A stretch of 64,000 nt of DNA from Dactylellina haptotyla. Its lineage: Eukaryota > Ascomycota > Orbiliomycetes > Orbiliales > Orbiliaceae. The notes under the pieces were generated by a model. It was not told the DNA's origin, made no database searches, and saw only the letters and a program-made list of their open reading frames with translations. Made by a program: the position numbers and the translations under genes. The stretch spans positions 2,914,001 to 2,978,000 of the forward strand of contig CM062386.1 of NCBI GenBank assembly GCA_031310005.1. Direction: 5' to 3'. Below are positions 10,749 to 22,550 of this stretch, in pieces (positions within the stretch are counted from its first letter, which is position 1; each line of letters opens with the position of its first letter).

Positions 10749-11585
10749 ATGTTGTCGAGATACCCTTTTTTTTGTGTTCTATCCATCACGAACCTATTCA
10801 AACTAGCTACGGGGCAACCGTGGTCCGGGCCAAATATAATCACCATCCCCAATGACACGACAATCATCACTGCAGGCGATACACTCGTCATTCGGTGGGA
10901 GAACCCCGTCGGATCGCGTATTATAATGCGCTTTAACAACCCTTCTCAGAGCGAAATATCAAGTTCCCTCATAATCGCTGAGAGACTAGAAAATACAGGC
11001 TCATACTCTTGGATCGTGCCTAACGATGCCCCGACATCCGACAAATATGTAATTCTAATAATGCCCGGAGTTTCCGGCGAAAATTTTGATTGGAGTTACT
11101 CCGACCGATTCACTGTTCAGAATCGGGCTGATATCTCCAGCACGATATCTTCAGATTTGGCAACTGCAACGCCGGCATCGGATAGCGTCTCAGCTGGCAG
11201 CTCAGCACCGCCTTCAAAAATCTCGTCATCAAGCCAAATAACCGACAGATCTACAACCGGAGAAATCATATCTACTACCTCTCAATCAGCTATGGATGCA
11301 AATTCTGGCTTACCCTCGACTTCTGTTCCCTCCAGGTCAACGTCTTCGTCAAGCGATTCTACGAACCAGTCGCCCCAATCAACAAATCCAGCTGTTACAT
11401 CATCTTCATCAACAGTACCCGTTGGAGCGATAGTAGGTGGCGTCGTTGGCGGCCTAGCGGTCCTACTGGTTGGCGCCTATTTGATTTTGAGAGAGGTGCG
11501 AAAAGCATCGCAGCGCCGATATCCAGCCGCGCCGCCAGCACCTGATCCTGGCCATCAGTCAATCTGGGATGGCGGGAAAGCATGA
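10749..11585 (+). CDS. Ser/Thr-rich membrane-anchored surface protein with Kre9/Knh1-like domain
   Basis: Single exon, 278 residues. Residues 1-22 form a signal peptide (hydrophobic, ending LATGQ). Residues about 30-125 form a beta-rich domain with TITAGDTLVIRWENP, GSYSWIVPNDAP and a final DRFTVQN, the pattern of the Kre9/Knh1 N-terminal domain found in many Ser/Thr-rich GPI or membrane cell-wall proteins. Residues about 130-222 are Ser/Thr-rich and likely O-glycosylated. Residues 225-247 form one membrane helix (VGAIVGGVVGGLAVLL...). A short basic-then-Pro-rich cytosolic tail follows. The topology (signal, wall-facing domain, glycosylated spacer, single helix) suggests a cell-surface sensor or wall protein. 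There is no GPI signal at the C-terminus. The domain call is from pattern recognition; the role is inferred. Confidence 0.8.
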   Translation: MLSRYPFFCVLSITNLFKLATGQPWSGPNIITIPNDTTIITAGDTLVIRWENPVGSRIIMRFNNPSQSEISSSLIIAERLENTGSYSWIVPNDAPTSDKYVILIMPGVSGENFDWSYSDRFTVQNRADISSTISSDLATATPASDSVSAGSSAPPSKISSSSQITDRSTTGEIISTTSQSAMDANSGLPSTSVPSRSTSSSSDSTNQSPQSTNPAVTSSSSTVPVGAIVGGVVGGLAVLLVGAYLILREVRKASQRRYPAAPPAPDPGHQSIWDGGKA

Positions 11586-11712
11586 TTATATATCTTGAGG
11601 GTTGATTCTTATATCAATCTATCGTCCTAGAGCAACATAGGTTCAAAAATTATCAAAGTGTACAACAGCCGGAACAAGAATTGATAGATTGGTATTGGTT
11701 CTATATTATATA

Positions 11713-12617
11713 TTAAAAGTGAAATTCTTGTCCCATCCCATATAAAAACTGGGTCTCTGGCTCCTCTTCATGATCGTTGTTCTCAGCCTCTCTCTTAAAG
11801 AATTTATCTTTGATACCTCCAGCGATATTTCCACCGATCCATTTACCGGAGTCTATCCCAGTCGACTTAATGCTAGAAATAAGTTGATCCACGATCAATC
11901 TGCCAGCAGCCCGAACATAATCTGTATTGTTCTGAACATTCATATAGAGTTGTTTACTCTTCTCATTCATAATAATAGCGAGGCCAATCGAATCATTAGT
12001 ATTTCGCCCCGTCGCAGTTTTAACAACCGACATTCCCCTCTTCTTACAATCTGTTGTATTCCAACCGTAGTCTACTATAGTATAGTCTGCGCGTTCGGTT
12101 TTAAAAAACCCAGTTGTTGAAAGTCTCATGTAGCCCTTCCACCTTGGCTTAGCCGGTAGGCTTTTTTTCAAGTCCACGTTCTCATCCGTGACCTCAAATT
12201 CGATACGCATACTACCTGGGATGTTATTTGCGCCGGTGTCTCCCACAAATCCATCCGCCTCGAAGTATGTCGTACCAATTAACTTTGCCTGTTCGTCTTT
12301 ACCAAACTCGTACGGAACTATTTGCGGCAAGAAAGTTTTGAGGGTGTTTTCGGATTTGTCTTCACTAGCCTGCTCGGATCGACAAAACCTTAGTAGCTGA
12401 AACCCTAGAATACGTATGGATGGATACAACATACACTTTTCCCTCTATAATCTTTTACTAATTTTTCGGGTTTCCCTGGCTCCGGCCATGCGACGAACCG
12501 TTGGCCATATCCACCGCGACGGGTGACATTGCATTCGACATAGGTGATCCAAAATTTCTTACCCTTCGGGAGTGATTCTAGGGTGATTTTTCGATCAATG
12601 TAGGGGTCGATCGGCAT
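11713..12617 (-). CDS. Hypothetical protein, two exons
   Basis: Exon 1 12435-12617 and exon 2 11713-12369, joined in phase 0 through a 65 bp intron with GTATGT donor, CTACTAAG branch point and GAGCAG acceptor. The product is 279 residues and begins MPIDPYIDRKITLESLPKGK. It has no signal peptide and no clear membrane helix. The N-terminal 60 residues are rich in beta-type alternation (FWITYVECNVT). The middle contains GWNTTDCKKRGMSVVKTATG. The C-terminal end is charged (KFFKREAENNDHEEEPE). I do not recognise the family. The clean intron and conserved-looking composition argue that the gene is real. Confidence 0.65.
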
Positions 12618-13956
12618 GATAAATACAGTTGCGAGATATTCCGATATTGAAGGGAGCTTTCGAGAACGATATCTTTTTGATCTCTCCTTTCAGCAGGGCT
12701 TTTGCTAATGGTCTTCCAATTCAGATGGAGGGCATCGGCGGCTTATATACTCCATGTGAGAGGTATTATCCTTAGCCGGTCAGAATATTAGCGATGTGGT
12801 ACCTCATCAGAGACTACGCGATGCCGAAACTCTCCGAAGTAAAATGGATATTGTGTGGGACCTTTACCAGTCAACCTTTTCTTAGATCATTCCCTTGATC
12901 TGTTCAGCCAAGTGATATTTCAATGAAGAATCAGAGCAACGGCTAATACTCCATGGTACTAGTTCCGAAAGAATAGAAAAGCAATCAAGCACTCTCATGT
13001 TTCGCTCTCCAGGTTCATGAAATACCTCAATCCTAAGAAATAAAATAGATCACCAGATCCAAACGGGTTCATAGATCTCCGACTAAGATCCGGATCATCG
13101 CTACACCAAACCTGGTAAATGCAAACCCACGTTACCCTTCGACAGGCTAAAATTCCGTGTTCCCGTAGAATAGGCGCGGACTGGCGCGACGCCGACCACT
13201 CAGTCGGGTGATATACCCGACATAAACTAGCTGAATAGTGCGAGAAATGGCAGCGCCAGCCGGTTCGAGTTTGCGAAGTTAGTCAGCTAGAGCTGAGCTC
13301 TGGCTTGAAATTCTGTGGTTGCTTCTCATCACGAGTGTTCGCTTGTCAGACCATATCGTTTGTTACCCGACGGATCAACAGCCGAAAAACCAGCCCCCTC
13401 CCTTGTTATCGGTCTGGACTCTTGTACCAAGAATAGGGACTTTAGTAATGGAGGTTGTTGTATATTGGTCAAGCTTTGCATTACTGTGTTGGAAGGGGTT
13501 GCATATAAGAAAAGGAATTGTATTATCATACTTGATAGAAATCTGGAGTTTTATCTCGTAATAGATTACCCAAGATCAAGCCGATTAGTTTAGGAGGCTT
13601 CGAACCCATCTCTTAGAAATCCTTTTCACGCCACATATTACAAGGAGGATAGTAGCTAGTAGAAACTAAATCATATTCTATGTTTACTCAGAATATTCTA
13701 CCAGCCTCGAACTCGACCACGGCAACAGTTTGTGTGACTTGGCTGGGTGCGGTCTCCCTAGACCAGAATATGTGACGGTTGTAAATCGTATGTAGCAAGT
13801 CGTTTGTGACTGATAGAGCCACGATTATACACCTAGAAGAAGTCCCTCGCTCTGAAACCTCTGTATTGTTTCGCATATTTTTCGCACATTTTGACAATCT
13901 TTTGCACATTATATACACATCTCATACCCATTCCAAATGAAAAACCGCGCTGGATG

Positions 13957-14083
13957 CCCTATACGAGCGTGCTAGTCTACGAGATAAACCTACACTGTAG
14001 TATTGTATTAATATGCTCAGTGGAAGATCTATAGTGTGAACCCTTCGCGCAGAGCGTGCTAGCCCGCGAGACAAGTGAACCTC
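13957..14083 (+). repeat. Imperfect direct repeat pair, transition-rich
   Basis: Copy one at 13957-13992 and copy two at 14041-14083 share GAGCGTGCTAG followed by a C/T-variable block, then CGAGA and AACCT. Several differences are C-to-T or G-to-A (CCCGCGAGACA against TCTACGAGATA), the pattern left by repeat-induced point mutation. Related GCGAGACAAG-like words recur in both orientations at about 14159 and 14238-14262. Confidence 0.5.
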
Positions 14084-14245
14084 GATAAGCTTTAAAAGAG
14101 TTGTGATGTTGATTCGTAGACTCTCTGATTTCTGTGTCACCTAAGATTTTTGTGTTGTCCGGCCTGCGAGACGAGAGAATTCTTATTCATGGGACCATGT
14201 TTCGTTCTGCGGTCTCGCGCCCAAACCATGATCAAAGGAGGTTTG

Positions 14246-14292
14246 CTTGTCTCGCAAGGCCAGATGCCGTACTGGTCCCACAAGGGAGGTTT
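14246..14292 (+). repeat. Dispersed short repeat, copy 1
   Basis: This copy carries GTCTCGCAAGGCCAGATGCC then GTCCCACAA about 8 bases later. A second copy of the same 20-base core, one base shorter, lies at 24625-24672 followed by GTCCCGCAA. The pair is most simply read as remnants of one dispersed element. Confidence 0.55.
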
Positions 14293-16499
14293 GCCAAAGT
14301 GGATACAAATAATCCTTCGCGCCTTTAACCTATACACAGGAGCACTGTCATATTAATATTGCTTAATCATTGTGTGTTGTCAAGATTTGAAGCCCCTTGC
14401 CTTATTAATGGCCTCTTGCAATATTCCAAACTCTAAGATAAGTGATTCTAAATTCTACTTTATTCAGAGATCGTTCTAGACACGGAGTACACAGTTTCCT
14501 GTGTCACAGAATCAGACGGCTCGAACAATCTTCTAAAGCTTTCGAGCACAAGGCAGCAAGAAGAGAATGTTGAATCCGAACAGGCTTTTCTTCCTCGGAT
14601 AACAACCTTTAACGGTACAAAATCCTGCCAGTTTATCAATAAATAAAAGAGTTTTTATATCTGAAATCCCGTTGGTGGAGCCAGTGGGTCATAAATTTGG
14701 TTCAGACGCGTGCGCTCACGTCACAAATTAGATTTGTTGCTTGGCAGAGAAATACGAATTGCCGTGAAGCAAATACGAATTTCTATGCACCCAATATAGG
14801 GATATCAAATGATGATATACCTGACGTTGAATAAATTGGAAGAGCTCAGTACTCGTTGTTTTGAAGCAAGGGTGAGGTCAAGTCGAGTACTCTCATGTAA
14901 ATCACCACTAAAGCATTCCCTTCAACTGCCAAACAACTTTGAAAATATTTTACTACTTGTGGAACCCGATTTCTTGTCTCGGTCGCTAAATGTTTCCGCC
15001 ATATCCATATCTGAGATGAGACAAGTCGCACAGGTTATCGATTGCCAAGGGCGGGCCAAAATCACGAAATTAATTAAGGAGAAGAACAGAGAAACAGCAA
15101 TTTGAGTGGTTTGCGATCCGCTTGTTGCGCTTGGCATAACGCCTAGCTGAAACTTGAGCCTCGGTTGCTGCTCAAGCCTTCAAAATCCGTAGTGCGAATG
15201 GGACAAAGCTCGGGCCTATAGTATTTACTAAAACCCGACTACCCGTTATTGACCAATTTGAGTCTGTGTGACCTGAGGGCTGCATTCGAATGAATATTCA
15301 CGCAAACGAACGGAATTCGGTAGGGGTAATCTCAAGCTTTTGGAAATTGTGAGGAGAATAATTCGTCTTATTGATTAGTTGATAAATCATCTTCTCTTAA
15401 AAGGCGTTATTGAAGCAAGCACGAATATTCGATGGCTTGGTTTCAACTGTCTGCATAGAAGTTTTGTTTTCGCTTGGCGTCGCTGCGGGACAAGGCTCGC
15501 GAAATTCTCAGGTGTTTTGTGGGGTGCTGTTTTGGTTGTTGTTCGCCTGATGTGCGAGTTCAGCCCTTGGGACTTACCGCTGGGAAACCCGGCTCGTCCT
15601 GACGATCATAAGCTCTTGGCGCGGCAGTGAAGTGGGCAGTGCCGCCCTGCTAATGGCCGTCATTGCGTCAAATGGGGATATTTTTGTGACAAGCTATCCA
15701 CGAGAAAATGCAGCCAAGAAATGGGCAACAGGAGAACCTATACTGTTGGCAGGGCAAAATACTCCGATCTTCGTCCCTCAGTCGCATGTCTACATCCCGG
15801 ATCAGGTTGTGATGAGCTCGAGGGCGAAGAAGGCAACGAATGAGATGACGAAGGGGAAGTTGAATTTGTATTTTCACAACGAATTCCTAGGAAGATGGGT
15901 TTTGTTTCTCTCTCGCTTGTGATCGAAAATACCTGCGGACTGGTGCTATTACAGTTCGAAGTAATCGATCATCCTCATTTCCAAAAAAATATTAGTGGTG
16001 TGCAGGTTTGCGGGATTTCGTGTGAGGGTCTCCTTGCGCCCTGCATTTTTTCTTCTCTTTTGTGCTGTCAATTCGCAGACGGCTAAACAGTGGCTGTCAG
16101 AAGGGCCCGAATAGAACATCTTGGCATGACAATAAGCCCTTGAAGATCGATGCTTCCCACAGGGCAAGCAATTCCAGGTAAATGAAAGATGGTACGCCCC
16201 TAATAGTTCAGTAATCCCGTCTCTTTGTTATTTTGTTTATAACATACATGTACCGACGCTCTTTCTTTTGGATGCTATATTTTCTTCAATATTCAAGTCA
16301 TTCATTTACGTTTTAGAAGTTTCTACCCTTTGAATATTTTTATCTGGATACGATTTGGAGGAGGACGATATTTGAGGTTACACCAACTTATGATACCCAC
16401 TTTAAAATTCGCGAATGTCACCGACGTTGCATCAGTCCGCACATAGTTAAATCAATAAATTGCAACAGCATACTATCTAAAATAAAATAAAAATTCGAC

Positions 16500-18398
16500 A
16501 TGTCGAGTTCTCCAACGACGTCTGGCGAGTCCAGTCGCGACTGGTATCTCGACGTTACAGATCGAGAACGGAGACTATCTGAAGACACGCTGATAGCCAG
16601 ATCCACCCAAGATGAAAGTGATTATGATGGCTCACCCGACCGTGGCGAGAAAGGTACGGTCAAATTTCTTTCTTTCTTGTGATCACTATACACAATAATT
16701 TTTACCAATTATAAATCGGCTTCTGATGAATTGGAAACTATTGCGGTCCGTTGTTGCTGTTTTGTCGAGCGTGAAGGCTAATATGACAATATATGCAATA
16801 CAGGCAGTTTGATGGATCGATCGCCCGGCTTCACCGACTACTTTTTTACTTCTATCTCTAGTGTGCCTAGGAAGTTTGGCACACTTCCTCGAATACGACA
16901 TGGCCTTAGTCGAATACTACTCTTCCTTCTTCCGAGTTTCATTTCAGTATACTTTACGAGTCCAATAGGGCGTCCGGGGTCCGCGAAAATCTCCCCGACG
17001 GCATGGCTAGACGGTCTACGTGGTATTGCCTGTTTCATTGTTGTAATATATCACACCAATTACGGCTATTTTTCTACTATGGAGAGAGCCTACGATGGTG
17101 CTCACAACGTCAGTCTATTGCAACTACCTATCATCAAGTTGATCCATCATGGTTCCCCGATGGTCAAGATTTTCTACATCATCTCAGGCTTCGTTTTGAC
17201 TGTCAAGGCGGCCAGCATTACCAGAGTTCCTGGTACTTTTGACGCCCAAGCACTGATCAGCAACATTTCGACCTCGATATGGAAGAGATATCTGCGATTA
17301 TATTTCCCATGTGCAGGTGCTTTTGTTGTTTGCACTTTCATGCTCTATGCTGGTTGGTTTGAGACAGTTCCCCAGGGCGTCCGACCAGGGTGGATTCGAG
17401 CTGTTAATGAACATAGACCAACTATGGGTACGGGCCTTGTCGATCAAATCGTGCTGCAAGTGGAAGAGTTCTACCAGTTCGCAGTAGAGTTCTCGTTCTT
17501 CGGCAAGACCCAAAACTTTTCTACGGATGTAAGCATTGCCCCTTTCCTATAGTATCACTTGCGAACATGAACTTACCAAAACTGACCATAATAGACCCAT
17601 CTATGGACCATTCCTTTCGAGTTCAAAGAGTCGATCCGTCTCTTCGTGATTGTGGCAGGGGGTAGCATGATTCGACGCCGGTTCAGGATCTTCGTGCTCT
17701 ACCCAATCCTATACTGGACTCTGCTCCACTATGTCGGCTGGGCACTCGCGCTCTTTCTATTTGGACATTTTCTCGCCGAGCTACACGTCGACATGATGGC
17801 AGCCGCTTCCACTCTCCCAACCTACGTCTCCGAAAAACTCGCGGTCGGCAAGCCGCGCGTGAAGAGATTCTTCGTCGTCGCGCTCTTTGGCTCAGGGCTA
17901 TATCTGATCTGTTATCCGCGATCCCCTCCCACCGAAGGCACAACAGGATACAACTATCTCCTACCACTCTCTCCAGTACGATATCCACAGAAAACACAAA
18001 CCCATGATTTCTGGCAGACAATCGGGGCTTCATTGCTCGTTTGGGCGATATTCTACATGCCTCGCTTCCAGGCCGTCGTTTTGTGTAACTCAGTCATACA
18101 ATACCTCGGCAAGATTTCATTCTCCCTCTACCTTCTCCACGGACACGTACAAAAGACAGTCGGCTTTTGGTGCGTCACACATGGATGGAAGGCTGCCGGC
18201 ATCTGGGATTGGAAGAGCAAGAGAGCCGGCGGTGCTGACACGTTGCGTGGTCATGAAGAGCTCAGAGCCGTTGTCGCGATTACCAGCTCTCTTGTAGTCA
18301 TGATAGTGAGCATTTGCATGGCGGACGTCTTTTGGAGAGCAGTCGATTTGCAAAGTGTTAGATTCGTTCGGTGGTTGGAATCGAAAATCAAGAGGTAG
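16500..18398 (+). CDS. Acyltransferase-3 family membrane protein
   Basis: Three exons: 16500-16653, 16804-17528, 17595-18398. The introns are 150 and 66 bp with GTACGG and GTAAGC donors, and both junctions keep frame. The product is 560 residues. A hydrophilic, Ser-rich N-terminus of about 55 residues precedes the family core. The diagnostic first block is AWLDGLRGIACFIVVIYH, with the Arg and His expected in the active site. The second block is KIFYIISGFVL. About ten membrane helices follow, including LGKISFSLYLLHGHV near the end. Family members transfer acyl groups to sugars, lipids or secondary metabolites on membranes; the substrate here is unknown. A secondary-metabolite role near the terpene genes is possible, but they are 6 kb apart with other genes between. 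Confidence 0.9.
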
Positions 18399-19679
18399 AT
18401 GAATTTACCTTGGGATACTGAGGGTAGCAAGAAGCAGGTCGATCTCGGCACACCAGGTTTCCACAAATGCAGTTGGTAACACCAGAGACAATTTATGTCT
18501 AAAAAGCATTTTTCGGCGATACATCCATTTCCTTTGTAGCACTGCAGCCTTTTGTTTTCTTTACTAGTAATTTAAGATGGAAATTGGCGTTTTTATTTTT
18601 TTCGCTCACGTCAATGGGCTTTGCTTGGTTATGGTTTCTTGACATACTAACACATTGACAGGTTGGAGTTAACTTCCTAGGCTTCTAGACCTATAAAATT
18701 CTAGAGATCACACTTCATGTATATAAAATTTTACCCTTTTAGAAACCTAGATGTCGTCTAGCTATCAAATAATTTCAGAATATTTCTTCAATTTTCTCCT
18801 AAGTCGCCTCTGGACAAAATTCATCAAATTTACAACATGTAGAATGTGGTTACAGATGCAACTGAAAATATCACTGCACCAACTCCGGCTTGAAACTGTG
18901 CTAAAATCTTGTGCCATATAGTTCCAAAGAAAGTGGTGGCTTACAACTGGCATAACTTCATCCTGAAACGAGCACCAACTGCATAAAATATACAAAACCT
19001 AAAATCCAGCGCAGCAGCGATCTAAGAGTTGTAAAAACTAACATAGAACTGATATATTTGTGCCAACAACGTTAGCTTTTTCTTTTATTTGCTGCGTGGT
19101 CGGTCTCAGTCGTCGGTTTGACAGCCCAGGTGGCCCGGCTTCCACAAAAACATTGAGTTTTGTTAACATTGACAACCAAAACCAACCCAACGCGTTGTTA
19201 GGCTAGGTCTACTTAGCGTCGACATATTAAGATCGAATTATAGCTGCGCAGAAGGTATTGATATTACGGGCGTCCACCGATTGTAGCTTACACGGGTTCA
19301 TATAAAGATGTTATAAGATACCTAGGTGCTCGACTTTGCATGTCCATCAGCTAATCGAGATCTTCGTTGGTCATATCAACAACAAGACGTCGCTCAAACT
19401 ACCATACTTCGCCCAGCTACTAGTGTTGGCATTTCTAAACTAGCATGGAGTTTGTTGAAGCAAAGCCATAAGATAGTTCATGAATCTATTACTATGATCT
19501 CAGTAGGGATGGTTTTAGTATATATAGATTGGCCACCTTAGTCCCATTTAAAGCTAGCTAGGTAGCGCCCAAAGATTCCAATGGTCTGGAAATAATTATA
19601 CGTCCAAGGTATTAGATGTGCGACAATTAATAACCTTCTCGATACCCGAACAAACACCATCATAAAACTATTTAATCCA
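18399..19679. other. Intergenic, no gene recognised
   Basis: 1.3 kb, AT-rich near 18700-18830, with scattered short frames and no domain. The short open stretches on both strands (for example 18765-18995 minus) look random. Confidence 0.5.
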
Positions 19680-20679
19680 ATGATGAATATATATTACCTC
19701 CTCTTCTATATCTCGATGACGTTCTCGGTACAGGCAACGGACGCAGCTACCGCCCAGAAACCAGATCTATATCAACCTCCGAACTGTTTTGAGAACACAT
19801 GCCTCCCAGGCGCAGATCTAGATAGCAATTGGTACCACTGGTGTGATATTGTCGCCACTTACTCTCAACGCACTCAACCGGGACAGTCGGCATCCTACTC
19901 TGATTTCACTGATGACAGTCTAGATTTTCAAAAGAATTGCACATCCGAGGACCCTGGTTTGGTATATGAACAGTTGTATAACGCATGCAATTGTAAAAAC
20001 CGGTTTATAATTACGGCGAGTCCAGGACTAGTACCTTTCTTGCCATCTATAAAGACAGCAACATTTCTACCAAGGCCTACCACAACTTCTACATCCAATT
20101 TAGGATCCACTACTACCAGACCCTCGGGTCCAATAGTCATAACTACTTCAGAGCTTATCAAGTCTATAGTAGAGGGAGGCTGGGTGGATGGTCTCAGAAA
20201 CCTTAGTGGTAGACTGCCCAACCCTCCTTGACAATTCTAGTCCTCCCCTAGATCCCTATCTGCCTGAAAGACGGCACACACGCTGATATCACATTGTAAT
20301 CAACATAGGATGGGCCGCTGTGACCACCATTCCGATAACAATAACCTCTGGTACATCGAAATATACAACTTATGAGTGGAATTACATGTATAACGCTTCC
20401 GCAACCGGATGGAAAGCAGCTTACGGCTTAACCGCACCATATAACAATGAAACTTCTGGGAAAACAACGCTGGCATTACCTCCTGACTCTTCAGACCCAA
20501 TGACTTCACCGACACCGATAACTTTAACGACTTTACTGACTTCAATCACAGGCACGGCAATGCCTAATGTTTCGGATTCTAAGATCATAACAAATGGGAC
20601 TAGTGAGAGCAGGATGAGCATTACTACTAACCCTCCGATAACCGCAAAAGAGGGCTTTCCTACTGCAAGTTCAGCTTAG
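19680..20679 (+). CDS. Small secreted Cys-containing protein with Thr/Pro-rich tail
   Basis: Exon 1 starts at 19680 (MMNIYYLLFYISMTFSVQA, a signal peptide). The mature N-terminal part has about six Cys (CFENTCLPG, WYHWCDIVATYS, FQKNCTSE, YNACNCKN), then a Thr/Ser-rich segment. Read alone, the frame stops at 20231. A second Ser/Thr-rich frame runs to TAG at 20677-20679. A phase-1 intron 20209-20308 (GTAGAC donor, AACATAG acceptor) joins them and gives about 300 residues. The donor is weak, so the exon boundary is uncertain and the protein could instead be 183 residues. Secretion is well supported. The N-terminal Cys pattern resembles small secreted or CFEM-like proteins but does not meet the eight-Cys CFEM signature. 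Confidence 0.6.
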
Positions 20680-22550
20680 AGATTTTAGTTGTTCAGGTTT
20701 TTGTCCCAGTATCCACGAACGGTGTCTTTTGTTTCTCCTTAACAGTTAGCTAAAAGGAATTTCCGGCTAAGTCTCGGTTTGGATCCATGAAGCCTAAGGA
20801 GGCGTTTGTATTCTCATAAAACATGTATGGTGAAGAAGTCTTGGGATGCTGAAGATTAGCTCCTCGGTGAAAGGGGAGTTGGTATCTAATTCATTACCAA
20901 ATCAACGTTTAGCTTTCCTATTTGCTATAACCGCCTGGTATTCAGGGAGATTTAAGCTATCTTTAACGTACTGTGATAATGATTATGCGTATCATTAAAG
21001 TTTAATGTGTTTGAACCAACGGCCGCTATACTACCATCGCCGACTGTAACATTGCCAATTTGTTGAGAAGAGCCATGGCAAAAATATGAAATTTCGCCGG
21101 GTATCGCCAATGCGGATAGGGCATCTTAAAATGCTTTTCTGATAGCCTGCTTTAGCAGCGCTGCAGCTTTCTACTAGACTAGAAGCCGTCTATGGGCGAG
21201 CGAAGCTATGGGCGGGTTAGACGAGCTCCAGGGGTAGCATGAGAAGGGGGTGATTTTCACTCTGCTAGAATCCCGGGTCTCTAAATTATGAATCCCTCTG
21301 ATTTATAACCATGAGAGCTAAGGAGGATATTTTTTGGCTGTATTTTTAGCCTAGTAAGTACTGGAGAGGAGGATTGGAAGGAGGAGAAAAGAATTTTGAG
21401 GCGCTTGGATAGGGGTTCTGAGATTGGAACGTTTTCGCTGTGAATCCTAGCCGCACAATGCTATGGTTTTTTGCATTTTATCTTGTGTTTTTAAGCCTCG
21501 GTCGATGCAGCATGTACAGATATCAAATATGAAGCAACAGAGCGACGACCTGGCAGGGCACGAGCAAACAGCTCGCTGGTTACTATATAGCTATATTTCT
21601 ATGAAGCATTCTATGTAAATAAAACAGAACGATTCGCTCAGTCAACTCATCTGTCTCTGCCCAGCTATTAGTCTCGATTATCAATGTCGGTATGTCCATA
21701 CTACCCTAGACGTCCTGTTATATGATGTGTTGAAATAGCAAGGGATTTTCGAGTGTCATCTAGAGCGTATACGATAATTCTGCCATTATTTCATTCGTCC
21801 TTTACTATCTTACTATATGTCTCCCTTCTTTAGAACCGTTTGACGTTTGAAGCGATCGCGGACTTGATGGTTTCGATTCCATGCTCTCTAGTAGGCAAAA
21901 TGTGCAATTGTAATATTGAGGCAACTTGGCTTCCAATCGAAACAAAATACTGACATTTGCATGCATGGTTTGCGATTAAAATTCCTTATATAAATTGGAT
22001 ACTCGATATTTGAATTTGTCAATATCGTATCTATATACTGCGAAGTAATTAGAATTGGGATTGCTGTATACTAAACCCTCGATATTAGCTTAACATTTTA
22101 ACCAGTTTGGATTATAGAAGTGGTTCAACACTAGTACACTCCGCGACAGGCTCATCCAATATGGGTTTTAAGGCTAGATTATTCATCCACCAAGAAATCT
22201 ACAATGCCAAGTCGGGCTCGGAATTTACACGCTCCATGCTAATAACAAAATCAAATATCTGATCCTTCAATATTTTCTTGGCTTAGAATGCAACTCAATG
22301 GGTGGTATTACCAATTGGTCGTCATGAGTTCTTCGATTGACGAGGACGGCATCGCCAAGTTCGTGGCGCCCTCCTAGAATCCTAGAAGAGCTTGGCGACG
22401 CCTAACACAATTAAGTAAAAAATCTCGCTGATATCTTCCCCCCTCCTTAATTGTGATTTCAGCTGTTACTTAAAGATGAAAATGCCTTCTGTGGGCCAAA
22501 TATCTAACTTCAAATGTTTTCGGATCTAGGTTGATTGGTATTTCAAGACG
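20680..22550. other. Intergenic, no gene recognised
   Basis: 1.9 kb without a coding frame worth reporting. A small local duplication (CTATGGGCGAGCGAAG, then CTATGGGCGGGTTAG) lies near 21190-21220. The rest is AT-rich and stop-rich. Confidence 0.5.

Larger units (their letters stand above)
12618..16499. other. 3.9 kb gene-poor stretch with diverged short repeats
   Basis: No gene can be supported here. It contains the imperfect repeats listed separately near 13957-14292. One open, coding-like stretch lies at 15632-15922 (plus strand, GTG-initiated, containing NGDIFVTSYPRENAAKKW) with no recognisable domain or clear splice partners; it could be an exon of an unrecognised or decayed gene. The rest is stop-rich in all frames. 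Confidence 0.5.

Noticed and set aside
13590-13620. GGTTCGAAGCC on minus, resembling a tRNA B-box
   Set aside because: No matching A-box, anticodon arm or acceptor stem could be paired at tRNA distance.
15632-15922. Coding-like open frame (NGDIFVTSYPRENAAKKW)
   Set aside because: The composition looks protein-like, but there is no ATG start, no clear splice partner and no recognised family, so it is only mentioned in the gene-poor stretch.
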